The notes under the pieces are model-generated. The model was not told the DNA's origin and searched no databases. It worked only from the letters and a program-made list of their open reading frames with translations. From Adenanthera pavonina (lineage: Eukaryota; Streptophyta; Magnoliopsida; Fabales; Fabaceae), in contig JAIVEN010000014.1 in NCBI GenBank assembly GCA_026686845.1, forward strand, positions 34,432,001 to 34,496,000: a stretch of DNA of 64,000 nucleotides, read 5' to 3'. Every line of letters begins with the position of its first letter. Positions within the stretch are counted from its first letter, which is position 1. This document shows positions 32,978 to 45,900 of the stretch, piece after piece. The position numbers were made by a program, and so were the translations under genes.

Positions 32978-34487
32978 ATGGCATTGACACGCTTTGTTAT
33001 TGTAACCATTTTTTTATTCAACTTGGTCATTGCTCCTTTATGTGCTTTTGGAAATCAATTTCCATTTCCATTTCCGTATCAACCACCTGATGGTGGTGAC
33101 GAAGGACAAGAACCTTTTGTTACACCACAACCACAAGTTGATCCACCAAAGGATAACCAAAAACTCAAAGAAGGTTTCTATAGTGGGTGTTGCCCTAATG
33201 TTGGAACAAATTGTTGCTGATCGAGTTGCTGAGATTCTAAAGACCAATCCGGGTGCAATAGCTGCCTTCATTCGTCTCCAATTCCACGATTGCTTTGTTG
33301 GTGTAAGTTTAATTTCTTCCACTGTATTATATTAGTAATGATGTTCAAAATTGATCCGATCAAATGAAACCAAATCAGTTCAAACTACTCAAAACTGAAA
33401 ATACTAAAGCATAAATCATTACCAACAACAATTAGTTTAAGTGGTTTGATGCTTATTCCCTTTAAGAAAAGTTTTAAATTCAAGTTTTGTGTATTAAGAA
33501 TATTGCTGCTTGAAGAGCTTTACATCAATGTGATCTAATGTGACTCGATCAGATCAGTTGGGCCCAATATGGCCCCAAAAACCAATTGATTGATATTAAA
33601 AGAAAAAGCCTAAATTGATTTTTCCTAATGTGCGAGAGTTTATTGATCCAATTCAATTTTTAGCATAATTAAACTCATTGAACCAGGCTGAACCATACTC
33701 CACACACACAATTTAGGCCCAATTTAACATTCAATTGGTTTATGTCCTTCTTTATTTTCTTGGTTTTATATTCTGTAGGCTCAGTAGAATACTTTCCCCA
33801 AACCTAACAATTGAATCGCACTGAACCAATACCCCACAGACACACACAATTTAAGCCTAATCATGTGCAGATATTTTAGCATTTGCTGCTGCAGAATCTA
33901 TGGTCTTAGGTGGCTTACCTCGTCATCCCAAGCTTGGTGGTCGTAGGGATGCATTGATTTCTCTTTCTTCTAATGCAAAATATAACCTGCCATTGCCAAG
34001 CTGGTTTGATGAAGAAGAAGTGGTGGTTCTTCTTGGTGTACATTCAGTTGGAGCTGCTCACTGTAATGTCTTTAGTGAAAGATTGTATAATTACAATAAA
34101 AGTGGGAAACCAGATCCTGCTTTAAGTGTGGATGCTCTTGATGAACTCAAAAAGATATGTAAGGATCCAAGAACAAAAGAGGCAAGAGAGAATCCACTTG
34201 TCAACTTTGATGAGACACCGACTGTACTTGATAATCTGTTCCTCAAGAATCTTGTGGAAAGGAGAAAGGCATTGTTGGCTTCAGATCAATTATTGATTGC
34301 TGATAATAGAACGGCTCCAATTGTGGAAAAGATGGCTGCAGATCCTGACTTGTTTCCCAAACACTTTGCTGAGGCAATGGCAAGATTGACTTCTTTAGGT
34401 GTGCTCACTGGAAATGAAGGAGAGATCAGGATCACTTGTAGATCAATTATGAGTTTTAATCACAATCAGATTCAGTGCAGCCCTTGA
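32978..34487 (+). pseudogene. class III (secretory) peroxidase, exon 2 missing and exon 1 frameshifted
   Basis: Class III peroxidases are secreted haem enzymes that oxidise phenolics with H2O2. Exon 1 (32978-33302) encodes a signal peptide (MALTRFVIVTIFLFNLVIAP), an unusual Pro/Gln-rich stretch (residues about 27-60), then KLKEGFYSGCCPNV. One extra G at 33203-33204 shifts the frame, ending in a stop after TNCC. In the shifted frame the family resumes with EQIVADRVAEIL and RLQFHDCFVG, holding the distal Arg and His. A good donor follows (GGT|GTAAGT). The last exon (33871-34487) encodes DILAFAAAESMVLGG, the proximal His in LLGVHSVGAAHC, and the family's C-terminal half to QCSP and stop. The exon expected between them, with GCD..LLD and the calcium ligands, is absent from the 568-bp gap. 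No intact product is possible from this copy as read. Confidence 0.85.
33690..33858 (+). repeat. diverged duplication in the peroxidase intron
   Basis: TGAACCATACTCCACACACACAATTTAGGCC-like sequence at about 33691-33723 recurs as TGAACCAATACCCCACAGACACACACAATTTAAGCC at about 33822-33857, with a spacing of about 130 bp. It occupies the place where exon 2 should be. Confidence 0.6.
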
Positions 34488-34519
34488 GTGTTCAGTATTA
34501 TCTTATTTGAAAGATCTTA

Positions 34520-34744
34520 ATTGTCCGATTCATATTATAAGATATTTTGTATAAAATACACGCGTATTAAAAAAGTTACTTTTTCATCTGAAATTCATGA
34601 AGAAAGTATCAAACTTCTTATTTTATCCTTATTAAATGTTTCATTATCATTAATGAGAAGGATAAAATTAGAAGAAGTAAATCTACCACTCTATATTGTA
34701 GATTAGAAATTTATTATACAAAACATCTTATAATATAGATGGAG
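34520..34744. mobile_element. Stowaway-like MITE downstream of the peroxidase
   Basis: The right end, inverted, reads CTCCATCTATATTATAAGAT and the left end ATTGTCCGATTCATATTATA; the TATTATAAGAT...TTTTGTATAA blocks pair. TA flanks both ends. It begins about 30 bases after the peroxidase stop codon. Confidence 0.6.
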
Positions 34745-36925
34745 TATCTTTTGCCATCGCTTTGAAGTTTAGGTTAGATAAGACGCTGCTACAACAAACA
34801 CTATATAGAAAAGGATAGTAGAAATCTTCATGACAAGATTATACTAAAAGGCTAGAGGTTTTCTATTCAATCTTGTTTGAAGGTCTCAATTGTTTGTTTT
34901 GATCCATCGCCTCTCATTGCATCATGTCATTCTCTTCATTAAGTGGAATGATTTTGTTTTGAAGTCTAGATCAGATGATGTGGCTCATTAACATAAAATA
35001 TATCAAAAAGGATAGTAGAAATCCTTCCAATATTGGATTAAAAATTTACAAATTTTACTTAATTCAAATTCACTAAACGAGTGTTAATATTTATAAAGTT
35101 TATAAGGGTATGAATCCTCGGCAATTTTCTGCTAACCAAGAGCATGTTAGTGATTTTAAGTTATTTTAATTTAAATTTTGATAAATAAAAATGTATTTTA
35201 AAATCTTTAACGAAATATTACCAGTAAAAATTGAAATTGAAGGAAGGTTAGTGTATTATTTTACTCTTAATTTTATCAAGTTTATTTTTAATCTTTCAAA
35301 TTTAAAAATATAGCTAAAGAGTTTGGTTTCCTTTAAAATGTTAATTTGCTTATTTTTTATATGAAATTAAATTAATATACTTATAATAATTTTAAGTAGA
35401 AGACTATAAATGCTTAAACTTATATATTTAACATACTTTTATCAAATCAAATCAAAACATCTGGATTTTAAATTTTAAAATTAATTAACAATATAAATAA
35501 CAAAAGTTAGTTATAAAATAAATAATACATAAAAAGATCCATTTGTTCTAATTTGATTAGATTAAAGTGTATTAAGTATATATATAAAAATATGTTTAAG
35601 CACCTAAGTTTTTTCCCCTAATTTTAACTACCTTATCATACCAATAAAGTAATTGAAAAATGTTTCGCTAAAGTTTTTCAACTCTAAATTTAAGCCAAAT
35701 AAACACACACACACACACAGAACATTTAGTGTGAAAAATCTCTAGATACCCTACTCAACTTTACAATATCAAATCAGATTTCTTTTAACTATCAATCTAA
35801 TGTTGAAAGGAAACAAAAAAAGAAAAAAAAAAGAAATTAACCCTTTTTTGTGAATATTAAAAATATCGAATTCAAGACAACATGTTTAAGGAACCAATCA
35901 TATACCAGTTGTATCAGAATCTTATTGATAAAAAATATTAACCTTTATTAATGAAAGTTTGGATTGAGGACCCAATCTTCTTTTAAGTAATATCTCAAAG
36001 TTTGAATATTATTATAAAGAACAAATTACACAAAAAAGTTTCTCATATTTAAAACTCACAAGAAAATGTTAAAAAATAAATTTAAGTAACAAGAAAAAAA
36101 AAAAGGATAAGTGTGTGGGACTCATTCCCTCTATGATTCAAACACCTTATTTTTTTTTATTCATCCTTATTAATGTTGCAATTTCTTACTCAAATAAAAT
36201 ATTTAAGATCATTGACCCAAATTAAAAATTAAATATTTAAACATTGAGTAAATCATACAAGTTAAATGTCGAATCAAACAACAAATATACCCACTACAAG
36301 CATAACTTGCACAACGGTCTAATTCATAAGTCACTAATAATTGAACGATTCAATTTCATTTGCTTATCATAATCAAATTGTTTTCTTTAAGGAAGGTTCT
36401 CATCCAACATTATTTTTCTCAATATGTTATTTCCAAGAACAAATAAGCCGACCCACTAAATAAACAATTTTTATTATTATGCGAAAACAATATAAAAATA
36501 ACACAGAATAATATTTTATATACCACGCCTAGATTTCTTTTCCCTTGTACCGTTCAATCATTATCTTAAATATATTACAAGTGGCCAAATAGATATTGAT
36601 ACTATGACGAGACAAGACATGGAAACCAATGAATGGGTGACACGTGGAAATATTCATCGTTCACCTAAGAAGAATCCGGTGAAACTATTTGAACAGAGAA
36701 GGCATTTTGCTTTGCAATTTATTTATTTTACTTTTTTTCTTTTAATAATAATTTTGTTGACAATAAAGAATCTCCACTTCATGACACGTGATATCCAACC
36801 AACCAACCTCGATTTCTCAAAAAGTGCAAGCCTTTTGCTAATTTACCAAGTTACCCTCCGAATTCATATTTGTATACAAATCATCATGAAATTATCATGC
36901 TACTGCCACTTGTGAACAGAGAATA
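34745..36925. other. AT-rich intergenic DNA, no gene seen
   Basis: Contains an (AC)9 run at about 35703-35719 and A-rich tracts. A 103-codon frame at 36604-36915 has no recognisable domain, unconvincing codon use and a run of Phe/Leu/Ile from AT-rich DNA, so I do not call it. Two ACGTG words lie in it (GACACGTGG at about 36639, GACACGTGA at about 36782). Confidence 0.4.
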
Positions 36926-37215
36926 CCCCTTTCCCGTCTTATTTATAATAAATTTTATAAAAATATTTTTTAATTTTTTTAAAAAATTTTTTATAATATT
37001 TTATTCTCATTATTTATTTTTTTTATAAATTATTATTGGACTTTTTGGATAAAAAATATACTTTCAATTGTTTAAATGATATTTAATGTGAATTATATTA
37101 TCATATTAAATAGGGATAAAAAAATATTTATTTTTTTAGGAATTTAAGAAAATAACTAACTTTCTTAATCTACATAAAATGGTTGGAAGTCCCTTATAAA
37201 AAGGATTAGAGGGAG
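36926..37215. mobile_element. Stowaway-like MITE
   Basis: The ends are CCCCTTTCCCGTCTTATTTA and the inverse of CTCCCTCTAATCCTTTTTAT, with TA flanks. Length 290 bp. First of five in a cluster. Confidence 0.65.
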
Positions 37216-37580
37216 TAATAATTTCACATCATTCTCACAAAAAAAACAATTTTACATAATTATATAAATATTTAAATATATAATATTGATTATATTTATA
37301 TTATTTTATTTGATAATAATAATAATTATTATTATTTTCTTATAGTTTCATTTAAAAATATTTTATATTTTCAACTTTCTTTTATTTTTTAGTTTCATTT
37401 CATTTCATTTGTTGTACCATTAAGTGGAATCTAAATTTAACCTCATGCCTACTATTAAAGTGAATTTTGTTATACAAATGTAATATTGTGTGATGTTAAT
37501 TTTTAGTTATTTTAATTAGGTTGGCTTTCCATGCATTATACACATATCGATGAGATGCATTATTTACCATTTATAAAATA

Positions 37581-37877
37581 CATCTTCCAGTTCTTAATAT
37601 ATATTATTTTTAATTATTTTACACAAATTAGGAAAATCAGTTAAAAGTTAGTATGATTATTAAATTCTTCAAAAAAATTACAATAATTTTCACTGTTACT
37701 CTTATTAACTATATTAAATTGACCTTGTATCTCCCCATCAAATTGTCACCTTTTAATTGCAAACCATGGACATAAATAGAAAAAAATAATTAATGTAATA
37801 GACATCTTTCAATGTGATTTATATTTGAGACCAAAAAATCTTTCTAAGATATGACTAATATTAAGGATTGAAGGGAG
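37581..37877. mobile_element. Stowaway-like MITE
   Basis: The ends are CATCTTCCAGTTCTTAATAT and the inverse of CTCCCTTCAATCCTTAATAT, with TA flanks. Length 297 bp. Confidence 0.65.
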
Positions 37878-38133
37878 TATGTTATAGATTTTACATTAAT
37901 ATATTGATTGATATTGATATTTTATGATTTTGTGTATTTACATAGTATTTTTGGAAAAAAATGCATTAATATATATTTCAAGAGATTTAAAAGAAATAAT
38001 AATCTAATAGGTTTAGAAAGGCCTCATCTACCCTATCATGATCTAAAAAGAATGGAAACAATAATTTATCAAATTATATATAATGAAGTAACATATGTCA
38101 ATAGTTTTGAAAAGTATGACTCAAATACATATA

Positions 38134-38416
38134 TTCTTTGGTTCTTATTATAAGTTATATTTTAAAAAGTTTTCATGGTTATAATTATAAGTTGCAATAC
38201 AAAGTGGTTGGAGCTAGCATTTAATTTTTTTCCATGAATACCCTTACTATTACACTCTCCAATTAATATGGGGGCACAACTAACTCAATTTAATTATGAA
38301 CAATTTTGTAAGGTAGTGAAAATTTTTGACAAATTTAATGACTTTAATTACTTTTAACTATTTTTTTAATTTGTATGAAATAGTTATAAGTGACTTTTAT
38401 TAAAAATTGAAAGGAG
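38134..38416. mobile_element. Stowaway-like MITE
   Basis: The left end is TTCTTTGGTTCTTATTATAA and the right end, inverted, is CTCCTTTCAATTTTTAATAA, with TA flanks. Length about 283 bp; the left end is worn. Confidence 0.55.
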
Positions 38417-39599
38417 TATAAGACACATTTTTTGAGTGAATCCTACAACTCTATAAAATCATTTCAATTGATAATTATTATTAACATACATTTAAAAACT
38501 AATAAGTTAAATCAATATGAGATAAATATAACATATATAGGTATATTAAAAATATTATATTTATAATAAAAATCTATATGTATTATATTAATTTTTTTAA
38601 TTATATTCTTAAAGTATTGATTGTGTAATGAAGAAAAGGAAATGGGGAGAGGGAGAGAGGATAGGTTGGTAGGTTTGAATGTTGCACCACAAGAAGGACA
38701 ATCACCAATGATATAAATGATTACATGAATGGTTGGTAAGGTTCGTGGTGATGATTCTTTTTTTTTTTTTGAAAAAATAGATGGTAATATGTTATATTAT
38801 ATCTTTCCATTTTATAAATTTCAGATGAAAGAAATCTGAAAATTATAAATATTTTTAAAGAATGAAAATTTTATTAAGTTTTAAGAGGTTTATTGTTAAA
38901 TTTCAATAAATTATTACTAAATACCTAAAATTTCTTTATAAATTACTTAAAATAATATTTTTTTAAATTAACAGTGAGTTCTTAAAATTTAGTAATAATT
39001 CAAGGATGCACATTAAAAGTTACATATACTTTGTCTAAACTTTAAAAATAAATAGCACAATTTATTCTTTATAATTGATAAAGTGAGATGAATTAGAATT
39101 AGGCATCGGTAAGGTTGGTAATTACACTACTATATTAGGATTAGGCAGAAGGAAAAAGTTTAATAATTATGCTGATTTTGTTTATTAAATAATTACTTCG
39201 TTAGGTCATAAAAATTATCTTTTTAAAGTTTTTGAGATGTTTCACAATATTTATTATTTTAGGATTTTAATATAACATTAATTATTTTATTAATGTTAAA
39301 TATATAATTTAATAGAGTATTTAAATTAAGGATATTTTAATAAAATATTATTAAAACTTACAATATTCTAAATCATTTAATAATAATAATGATCTGTTAA
39401 AAAAACCTAAAAAATAATTTTTATGAACTTTAAGGAGTAATTAATAGAACAATTGTTTGCTTTGGGCGCACAATATTAAGTACCCATAAATGAACGAATG
39501 ATTGTCATAAAAAAAAAGTCGGAAGAGTCAACTTCGAGAAACAAACAAAAAGAAATAACCAAAGAGTAATTCAATAATACCCTTGGTATATTATTATTA
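38417..39599. other. AT-rich intergenic DNA between MITEs
   Basis: No coding sequence or defined repeat. A short purine-rich GGGGAGAGGGAGAGAGG stretch lies at about 38644. Confidence 0.4.
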
Positions 39600-39870
39600 T
39601 TTTTCTTTTGGTTCTAAATATATATAAGATTCTTTATCTTAATTCTAAATGTAAAATCTTTTACAGTATATAAAATAATATTTATTATATATTTTTTAAA
39701 AAATACACATATTTAATGTATTTAAAGAGAAAGAGAAAAAGATTAAATAACGATATTTTTAAAAAAATATTAGAATTTTCAGAAAAATTAAGATAGTTAA
39801 TTAACTTTAACTTTCATTCTTAATTCACATGATTTGATTAAAATGATCTTATATTAAGGAACTGATGGAG
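39600..39870. mobile_element. Stowaway-like MITE
   Basis: The right end, inverted, is CTCCATCAGTTCCTTAATAT with TA beyond it. The left end is near TTTTCTTTTGGTTCTAAATA. The left boundary is approximate. Confidence 0.5.
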
Positions 39871-39936
39871 TATTATTGTTGTTGTTAAGATTATTTTCAT
39901 TGAATTAATAATTTGAAAACAAAATTTTATCATATA

Positions 39937-40194
39937 CTCCTTTTATTTTTTAATATAAGGGATAACAAATAAAATTATATACATAACAAACTATAATAAA
40001 TTTACTTAAAATATAAAATAGTTTCTAAAAATAATTTAATTTAATATTAATAACTTTTACATTATATAATTAATATAAAATAAATTATATTACTAGTTTT
40101 TTAAAAAATATCATATTAATTAAAAATAATTTTAAAAAAATTTATGAAATAGACGGTAAACATAGAATTGCCTTATATTATAAAATATGGAAAG
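39937..40194. mobile_element. Stowaway-like MITE
   Basis: The left end CTCCTTTTATTTTTTAATAT follows a TA. The right end, inverted, is CTTTCCATATTTTATAATAT. The right boundary is worn and approximate. Confidence 0.5.
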
Positions 40195-41446
40195 TTGGAA
40201 ACTCCCCCAGTTACAAGATGGAATAGACAGTAAACATAGAATTGTTTATAAATAATATTAAAATAAGTAAAAGTGAAGGGGACAATGGTTAAAAAGGTCA
40301 CACTACTTGAGCTCCTATTGGTCCACTTCACCAATATGGGATGCACTTTTTCCCAAAGTCGATCCTTCCTCTGAAAACCACTAAGAATAATATTATATAG
40401 CGAAATTTACATCTCAATACCCAGATTTTATCAATTTTAAGCTAATGACTACAAAAATGATAGTTCGTTTTCATTAGATTTTAAATAATTTCTTACAAAA
40501 TTTTGAGGAAAAAATGTCCTTAGTCCTTATAGTTTTATTTAATTTTTAATTTAATCATTATAGTTTTTTGGCCAAAATGTTTTAAATATTTATAATTATC
40601 TATTCCAATTTAAATAATTTTAAATTTAGTTTGTATTTGTACTTTTGTCAATATTTTACTATACATGTGATTTATTTATATTTCAATATTTGTAATTTTA
40701 TATTTACTTAAAAAAAAATTAAAAATGAAGATTAAATTAAAAATCTCGTAAATGATCAAGATTCAATTATAAATTTTTAAAACATGAACGCCAAATAAAA
40801 AAATTAAATGAAATTATAGTGACAAAAAATATTTTTTATAAATTTAAATTAATTATTGCTAAGTTTTCAAAAAATTAAAATTTTAATTAGCTTTATTATT
40901 AACTTTCTTAATGTTTAATAATAATTTTTTATTATTTGATAGTAATTTTAATCTTTGTAAAAGTAATGTTTTAAGAAGTAGATTGACCGTTGCCATTAAA
41001 AAAAAAAGTAGATTGATTGGTTTAAGAAGAAAATAAGCAAATTGATGCCTGGTTCGGAGTATGAGGAGAACTTGCCAAAATTGATAAAACCAATCAATAA
41101 TGGGTGAAAGCAAGAAAATTGGTTCCGTTAATAAGTAAACCGATTCAATTTTCTTAAAAAAAGAAAAGCAAGGTGAAAGCATTTTTAATCAAAAATTTAA
41201 AAATATGGGCCAAAGATGCAATTTTTTTTCAAATCAATAAACAGTTATATTTCTTTTTGACAAAAATATAACAGTAGAGGGACACAGACAGAAAGATTGA
41301 GTAACAAAAGTTTTTTTTTTTTTTCTCATCGGAGGGACCGAAGAAAAGGGGAAGAGGCCAAACCTTTTTGCTTCCACTTAGAAAAAGACATGGCCCCACA
41401 TTAAGTCAATTAATTACGTAATTATATTATTATTAATATATTTCTT
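40195..41446. other. intergenic DNA upstream of the B-box gene
   Basis: AT-rich, no gene seen. A minus-strand frame at 40883-41182 is Leu/Lys-rich and unconvincing. The part adjoining the B-box gene is its presumed promoter, but I could not identify individual sites with confidence. Confidence 0.4.
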
Positions 41447-42933
41447 TTGCCCTTTTTCGCACTTTTCATCAGCTTTGCTGGGGTCACATTACCTCCAATA
41501 CAATTCAATACAATATATTCACACACACATATCAAACCAATTTGCATTATTCTCATTTATCTCACACCTACACCCACTCTCTCACTAGCCTCTCTCTCTC
41601 CTCCGATCTATCTAATATCTATCAATCTAGTCTACACATCTTCCTATATTCCTATCTGTATGAACAGAGTTGGAAAGTGAGAGAGGGAGAGAGTCACTGT
41701 GTGCTTTCTGGAAAAGCCAGCTTCTAGGTTTGGTTCCTTAGCTTTTAAATTTGGCAAGAATTTTAAATTTATACATATGATTCCTGAAAAAGCAAAGCTC
41801 TTTACCGATCTCGTCCTCTCTGTCTTTCTTCCTGTAAGGTAAATTTTTCTCTTTTTTCCTCCCTATTCTTTCCCTGCTGCTCTCTGCCTCTGTTCTATCT
41901 ATCGTTCATGTAAATTCAGATTTTTCTTGGTCCTTCAAGACAAGGTAAGGGTGAGAATTGAAGAGATGGGTTGTTATTATTTAGTCTAGATTTGTTATTG
42001 TTCTCTTCATTTTTTTTTTGTTTTTTGTGCGGGTATATGATGCTTTGAGAGAGATTTTTTTTTTTAATTTTTTTTTGTTTGTTTAAAATTGCTCTGCAAC
42101 TTATTTTAACTTTACCCTGAATGTCAAGCTTGCTTTACAGTTTCAGTTGAGTCTTGATTCTCTCAAATTTCTGTTTGAATTATTTTCTGATGATGGAAGT
42201 GTCCTTTTTCAGATGTAAAAAAGTCGTCTGATTCCTTTGCTTACTACTGATGATTCAACTCTGTAAAATTCAGCTTTGAATAATATATTTATATATATAT
42301 ATACACACATATATATATATATATATTCTAAATCTGTACTCTTTTCAAGCTCTTCTCAGCAACTAGTTTCAGTTATTGTAGTAATAATTTATGCTTAAGT
42401 TTTGTTAATATATTTGTTCTTGTTTTTGCTTCCGAAATATAGTGTAGAGTTTGCTTGTCAACTCTATTTTTTCAACATATAGTTGTATCCATACTGTGTT
42501 TGTTCTGTGTTTTGAACTGTTACTCTACTTTTTGATCTTTGCTGCAAGTTTCCACATCTCTTCTGAATAAAAGAAGCAAATTTACATAGTTGAATTGAAC
42601 CCCATTACACTAATTCCTAGCCATGATGTTGATGCCATTGTTAAGTTTGTAGTTGAAACCGATTTTTTTTTTCCTTTCTTTTTTTTACTATGTAACCTTG
42701 ACAAAGTCTGTCCTGGCAGCTGCATCAGAATTTGCAGTACTAATTTTTCTACCTCCTTCATCACATTGTCTCTGACTTCCCTTACGACAACAAGATAGTT
42801 CTGCTTCATTATCTGATCCAAAGAAGACACTTTATTTTCACTAGAAGATATCATTAGTTCGGGTATAGGATTGTTAATCAGAGAATTCTTTTTTTAGACT
42901 ACAGAACTAACGAAAGAGTCAGTACAAAGCAAG
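41447..42933 (+). other. 5' leader and 5'-UTR intron of the B-box gene
   Basis: A long CT-rich leader (about 41560-41640, with CTCTCTCTCC runs) precedes a splice donor at 41834 (CCT|GTAAGG) or, five bases later, 41839 (AAG|GTAAAT). The only good acceptor before the start codon is TTTTTTTAG at 42889-42897, so the intron is about 1.06 kb and the last 36 leader bases are 42898-42933. The intron contains an (AT)n/(AC)n microsatellite at about 42282-42327. Minus-strand frames over 42582-42854 are unlikely to be genes. Confidence 0.6.
41777..41839 (+). CDS. leader ORF (20-21 codons) upstream of the B-box gene
   Basis: ATG at 41777 opens a short frame encoding MIPEKAKLFTDLVLSVFLP followed, if unspliced, by V, R and a stop at 41840-41842. 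Its last codons overlap the two competing splice donors. With the 41834 donor, 19 codons join in frame through 12 leader codons (TTELTKESVQSK) to the B-box start, extending that protein by 31 residues. With the 41839 donor it becomes a closed 23-codon uORF ending in LQN. Whether it is translated, and which donor is used, cannot be told from sequence. Confidence 0.4.
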
Positions 42934-45900
42934 ATGGGTTCTATATGTGATTTCTGTGGAGAACAGAGGTCCATGGTGTACTGCCGATCTGATGCTGCAT
43001 GCTTGTGTTTGTCGTGCGATAGAAATGTTCATTCTGCTAATGCACTTTCAAGACGGCATTCAAGAACTCTTGTATGTGAGAGATGCAATTCACAACCTGC
43101 CCTTGTAAGGTGTGCTGAAGAGAGGATTTCACTTTGTCAGAATTGTGATTGGGTGGGTCACAGTACTTCTTTGTCTTCGTCGACACATAAGAGGCAATCG
43201 ATCAATTGCTATTCAGGATGCCCTTCGGCTGCAGAACTTTCTTCAATATGGTCATTTGTCTTGGATATCCCTAGTATCAGTGAATCTTCGTGTGAGCAGG
43301 AACTTGGTTTGATGAGCATTAATGAGAACAGCAATAAGAGTGCTTGGGTTCCCCCTGAAAGTCAGAATGCATCTGGTTCAGCTCAAGTGACTGATATACA
43401 CAGCATGGATAAGTCTTGTGGTGGACCATCTTTGAGGCCTGGGTCAAGCTCTGAACCTTGTATTCTGGACCACTCAACTGGACCTGCCAATGAATGCCTG
43501 CCCAAGGTACAACATATTGTCATTGTCATTTTCATCAATGTATGGAAATGAGTTTTTTCTCCATGTTTGATGGATTTTGAATTTTTATGCTGAAGAGAAG
43601 CCAATAGCATAAAAGCAAAACTGTTGGAGAAGTTTTGGTCCCTTGTCATTCATTGCATTTGTCCAAATCATTGGTCTTGTTTGGTTACCTTGAAGAAGAG
43701 TCAATCCCTTTCGATTTCTTTTGTGCAATGCCCATTATATCTTAGTAATCATTACTTAATATCCATTTTTTTGAAAGTAGGGACATGAAGGTCATTTCTT
43801 GTCCTTAATATTTTGTTCATTTCATGCTTTTCCTTTCTGTTTAGCTACCGAATGCTTATTATTCTATCAAACTGAGGAGTCTGAGTTTTGTTGTTTCATT
43901 TTCTGAGTGGTCATTGCTCTACTAGATACTACTCATAGTTTCTTTGCTTTATATTGTTAGCTTAATCTTAATGCAAGAGAACATGACCCTCCATACCACA
44001 TTCTATCATGTTTGTGGCTCTAGAGTATGAGAGCTGCCAGTTTAGTTGGACAAGCAAACAGGAACTCTGGGAACTGACTTAACAAATATGGATATAAAAA
44101 ATTATAGCACGATCACATTATAGTTGTCTCTATCTTGTACAATTGAGGGCAGATGAAATTTCTGTTCCAATCTGCATTCAACATGAATTCGCTTAGGATT
44201 TGTTTATTAGGTGCAAAATGGGAAAAACTGAAATTGGAGTCATGGAGGATATGAATAAATATAGACTTACATTTTATTATCTGTTTTTCACCTCCTCATT
44301 TTCACTTCTATCAAGCTCACCATTAAGCTACAAGACCATCTTATTCAAGTTTTTCCCGCAATTTTTTAGAATTCGCTTTGCCTAAATGTGCACAAATTTT
44401 AGATTTCTGTGGTAAAATTGTCATAACTAAGTCGAAGAACTTGGCTACTAATCTTATAATTAATCTGTAGTTATGCTGTCCCGGTACCAAAGGTTCTGGA
44501 CTATGTGAAGATGACCTGTATGATGATTTCGACATGGATGAAGTGGATCTGAATCTTGAGAACTATGAGGAACTTTTCGGTATGGCTCTTAGTCATTCTG
44601 AAGAGCTTTTTGAAAATGGTGGAATTGATAGTTTGTTTGGGACAAAAGAAATGTCTGCTGGTGATTCCAATTGTCAGGCTGCTGCTGAGGTATTCAAATC
44701 TCATCATTCTTTATCTGTGACAACCTTAGTTTTTCGACTATTCAGATTGATCTTCATTAACTGTACATACTTACATGTGCTTTCAAGTCCTTGAATACAA
44801 GCATCTCAAGTGGTTAAATCATAGATGGTTTAGCATGACTTTTCTATCTATATTTGTTAAAAATGCTGTATCAAACACCTTTTTAGCCCAAGTAACCACT
44901 GGCATGTATCTGTTGTTTGAATGAGTTTCATAATTGCTAACGGTTTGAAGTGGACAGGAGAGGCTTGAAACTTGAAAGGTGGAACCAGCTCTCCGGCTTT
45001 ATTCTCGGCTAAAATTGTACTTAAGTGTGATATGTTATATAATTTATTTCCAAACAAAATCAAACTGAGAAGGCAAAAACCAATTAACAAAACTGATGTT
45101 GAACCTAGACTGTCTAAAATTAAAAAATATTAGATAACAGACGATATCAGTGCATTTGTGTTCCTCAAATCTCCTAGGGTATGTTTTGAATGAGGAGAAT
45201 GAAAGAGAAGGGAAGGGATATGTTTGTATTGAGGAGAATGGATGAGAAAGGAAGGAAAATGTTCTTCATTTAAATCTGAATCTCTGAAAATGTCTGACTT
45301 AAAATTTCTCTTCCCTTCTCCATTCTCTTTAGTCCAAACATACTCGTATCTATTTGCATGCAAATATGTGTTAGCAATGACATGCTTGCTGTATGGTTTG
45401 TTGCATCCTAATCAATTCTATTGTCTAAGCCCGCAGAAGATAAAACACTTTGTTTCCTTTCTTTGGCTTTCTAAAATGGTTTATCAGTTCTTGCACTAAA
45501 TTAATAGTCAGATACAAAAATTGTGTCCAGGGGTCATCAGTTGGACAGGTCAACACAGCACGGCCTGTATGCAGCAATGCAGCATCTGCAGATTCTATGT
45601 TGAGTACTAAAACCGAACCGATTCTCTGTTTTACTGGAAGGCAAGCACAATCAAACCTTTTATTTTCTGGTGTTACTGGAGAGAGTAGTGGTGCTGACTA
45701 TCAAGATTGTGGTGCTTCTTCACTGCTTCTCACGGGAGAGCCTCCATGGTGCCCTCCATGCCCGGAGAATCCGCAAAAAACTTCTAACCGCAGTGATGCT
45801 GTCATGCGCTACAAGGAAAAAAAGAAGACACGCAAGTAAGTACATTGCAATCATGCTAGTTGTGTTCCCACTGGTGTGCGCTATTAATATATCAACATAT

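Noticed and set aside
36604..36915. A 103-codon plus-strand frame with two ACGTG boxes.
   Set aside because: No recognisable domain, low-complexity hydrophobic part, no splice or promoter context. The ACGTG words are too far from any gene to interpret.
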